64,000 bases of DNA from JBASEY01 sp049652745 (lineage in GTDB: Bacteria > CSSED10-310). The position numbers and the translations under genes are program-made. The stretch lies in assembly GCA_049652745.1 (NCBI GenBank), contig JBASEY010000052.1, positions 23,278-87,277 on the forward strand. Direction: 5' to 3'. Numbering within the stretch: the first letter of the stretch is position 1; the number at the start of each line of letters is the position of its first letter. Of this stretch, positions 62,765-64,000 are shown piece by piece. Below the pieces are notes generated by a model. The model did not search any database. It was not told the DNA's origin and saw only the letters and a program-made list of their open reading frames with translations.

Positions 62765-63874
62765 TTATGCAGTAAATGTTAACTTCGGCAATCCCTTCAC
62801 GATCTCCACTGTCTGCATGCTCACGTTGATGATACTCAACAGCAGATCCAGGATATACCGGGGATTGCCGACTTCATCCGCCCAGTCGTTCGGATCGTTC
62901 TTGATTCCGCTGGCCTTGTGAACCGTGATCTGATATCGCTCCATGATCCATTCAATCGCACATTTACCATTGACGACATAGTTGTACGCCTGCTCGGGAA
63001 TGCCGGAGATCGTGATTTTACTGTTGAATAGAATGGTGTCTCGTTGTCCCTTTTGGGGAAACCGCATTTTTTCGACCCGGAAAAACCCGCTTTCCACACC
63101 ATCCACCTGGACATCTTTATACGGCGGCACCTGTTCATAGTTGATATGCAGATCCGCCAGTTGCCGTCCGGCTCGGCTGAAATGCCAAAAGTCATCCGTA
63201 TTTTCGACCAGAGGAATCCGGGGCAGCATTTTTTTCAGATCGCCGGCGAATGCCTGGCGATACTCCGGTGAATACAGGAAACCGTAAACATAGTAAAAGA
63301 TATCCTGTTTCGTAACTTCATCGCCATAGCGTATCCGAGCTTTATTCAGAATGAAATCAGTGATTCCATCTTTCCGTGTATAAGGGCTTGGAGCTGCGCC
63401 GGTAAACATATCGGTTTTTGTTTGATCGGAAACTTCATAATAGTAGAGAGGGAAACATTGAGTCCCGGCATCTAAACAATTCAAATCAACAATTTGATTA
63501 GATAGAATTGTTGAACTTGATTTGGTTCCTCCTAATCCTGAAACACAAATTACTAAGTTGTTTAGATTAGTATCTGGAAATAATCTTGTATTTTGATAAT
63601 GCATGGCATTTAATGACTTATCGAAATATAAATGGTTTTTAATGAAAGGCCTATGCAATCCAACAACAATTCTTTGAATCGAAAATACATGCTCCCTTCT
63701 CGCCATTAAATCATTTTTAAGATTGCGATTCCAACTAATCTCGGAAGGATTTGTATCAATAAAATCATCAACTTCAATTTGTTTTCTGTCAGTTACTAAT
63801 TCATTAAATAATCTCAACTGGTCATTGTAAAAGTTAAGTGTCCGGTTGATGTTCTCTGATAGTTTTGCTCTGGA
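62765..63874 (-). pseudogene. Type ISP restriction-modification enzyme, C-terminal part, cut by an IS21-family element
   Basis: The frame is open from 63874 to the stop at 62765. The reading starts SRAKLSENINRTLNFYNDQ immediately beside the element and continues through FDKSLNAMHYQNTRLFPD, NLVICVSGLGG, ITDFILNKARIRYGDEVTKQ, DIFYYVYGFLYSPEYRQAFAGDLKKMLPRIPLV and DPNDWADEVGNPRYILDLLLS. These are hallmarks of the target-recognition and C-terminal domain of Type ISP enzymes (LlaBIII/LlaGI), which combine nuclease, helicase and methyltransferase in one chain. About 370 residues remain; the nuclease, helicase and methyltransferase parts must lie beyond the insertion, outside the window. The enzyme is presumed inactive. 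Confidence 0.85.
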
Positions 63875-64000
63875 TGTCGACGGGCATGTAAAAATGATCC
63901 AATTATGGGCACGAAAAATGTACCAGGTATGGCATTGAGAAACTAAACGTGGATCATGAGCGACAGAAAGGAGGCGCTCATGATCAAGAAAGGAGAAGCC
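63875..64000 (+). mobile_element. IS21-family element, left end (runs off the window)
   Basis: The end begins TGTCGACGGGCATGTAAAAA and carries the multiple short terminal repeats usual in IS21 elements: GGCATGTAAAAATGATCCA (63883-63901) and GGCACGAAAAATGTACC (63908-63924). It interrupts the Type ISP frame at 63874/63875. The right end and target duplication are outside the window. Confidence 0.8.
63980..64000 (+). CDS. istA: IstA-type transposase, start only (truncated by window end)
   Basis: ATG 63980 follows GAAAGGAGG (63966-63974) and reads MIKKGEA before the window ends. The position just inside an IS21-type end makes it the start of istA; the sequence itself is too short to prove it. 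Confidence 0.6.

Overview
The window looks like chromosome of an uncultured, probably Gram-negative bacterium that I cannot place in a phylum from sequence alone. Supporting signs are lipoproteins and Sec signal peptides, a bacterial alpha-2-macroglobulin, many secreted proteins with Pro/Thr (TPTPEP-type) linkers, a polyunsaturated fatty acid (PUFA) synthase cluster, and moderate base composition. Genes are densely packed, usually with clear Shine-Dalgarno sites and several ATGA stop/start overlaps.

Layout. 1-4017: 3' part of an alpha-2-macroglobulin gene, closed by a bidirectional terminator. 4157-6337 (minus): a secreted redoxin-type protein whose frame is broken only by a TGA exactly where the first Cys of the CxxC motif belongs. 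It continues as U-S-T-C and is followed by a bacterial SECIS-like hairpin, so I annotate one selenoprotein of about 726 aa. 6606-12249: a TMEM43-like membrane protein, an unknown secreted protein, a GT-C-like membrane protein and a zinc-ribbon protein. 12474-17725: thiI, a MATE transporter, and a DUF2157/GDYXXLXY pair. 17853-32690: the PUFA synthase in the order enoyl reductase, KS-MAT-ACP-ACP-KR-DH, KS-CLF-AT-DH-DH. From memory this resembles the myxobacterial pfa1-pfa2-pfa3 layout more than the marine pfaABCDE layout. 33248-40765: a tightly overlapping run with an Rsm22-like methyltransferase, pcnB, a second methyltransferase, a GT4 glycosyltransferase, a hexapeptide acyltransferase, a flippase-like membrane protein and an epimerase. 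40865-44731: a double-retropepsin/PDZ protein and a membrane Ser/Thr kinase. 44834-45116: three tRNA genes behind a consensus promoter.

45-59 kb is a surface-protein region: an AlkP-type lipoprotein, a trypsin-like protease, and three modular proteins built from shuffled units (InlB-like repeat, jelly-roll, carboxypeptidase-regulatory-like, Kelch, an unnamed domain here called X). All three end in the same C-terminal domain of about 120 residues, which also ends the selenoprotein. Short intergenic elements with matching terminal inverted repeats lie between these genes.

59.3-64 kb is a decayed defence and toxin-antitoxin area. It holds a frameshifted Phd-like antitoxin (with a second, more decayed copy beside the tRNA genes at 45.2 kb), a broken PIN toxin fragment, an intact XRE-ImmA/IrrE plus DUF4411 pair preceded by a coupled short ORF, a lipoprotein, and the 3' part of a Type ISP restriction-modification gene cut by an IS21-family element that runs off the window.

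The most noteworthy items are the UxxC selenoprotein with its SECIS, the shared C-terminal domain of the surface proteins, the PUFA synthase architecture, and the IS21-interrupted Type ISP gene.
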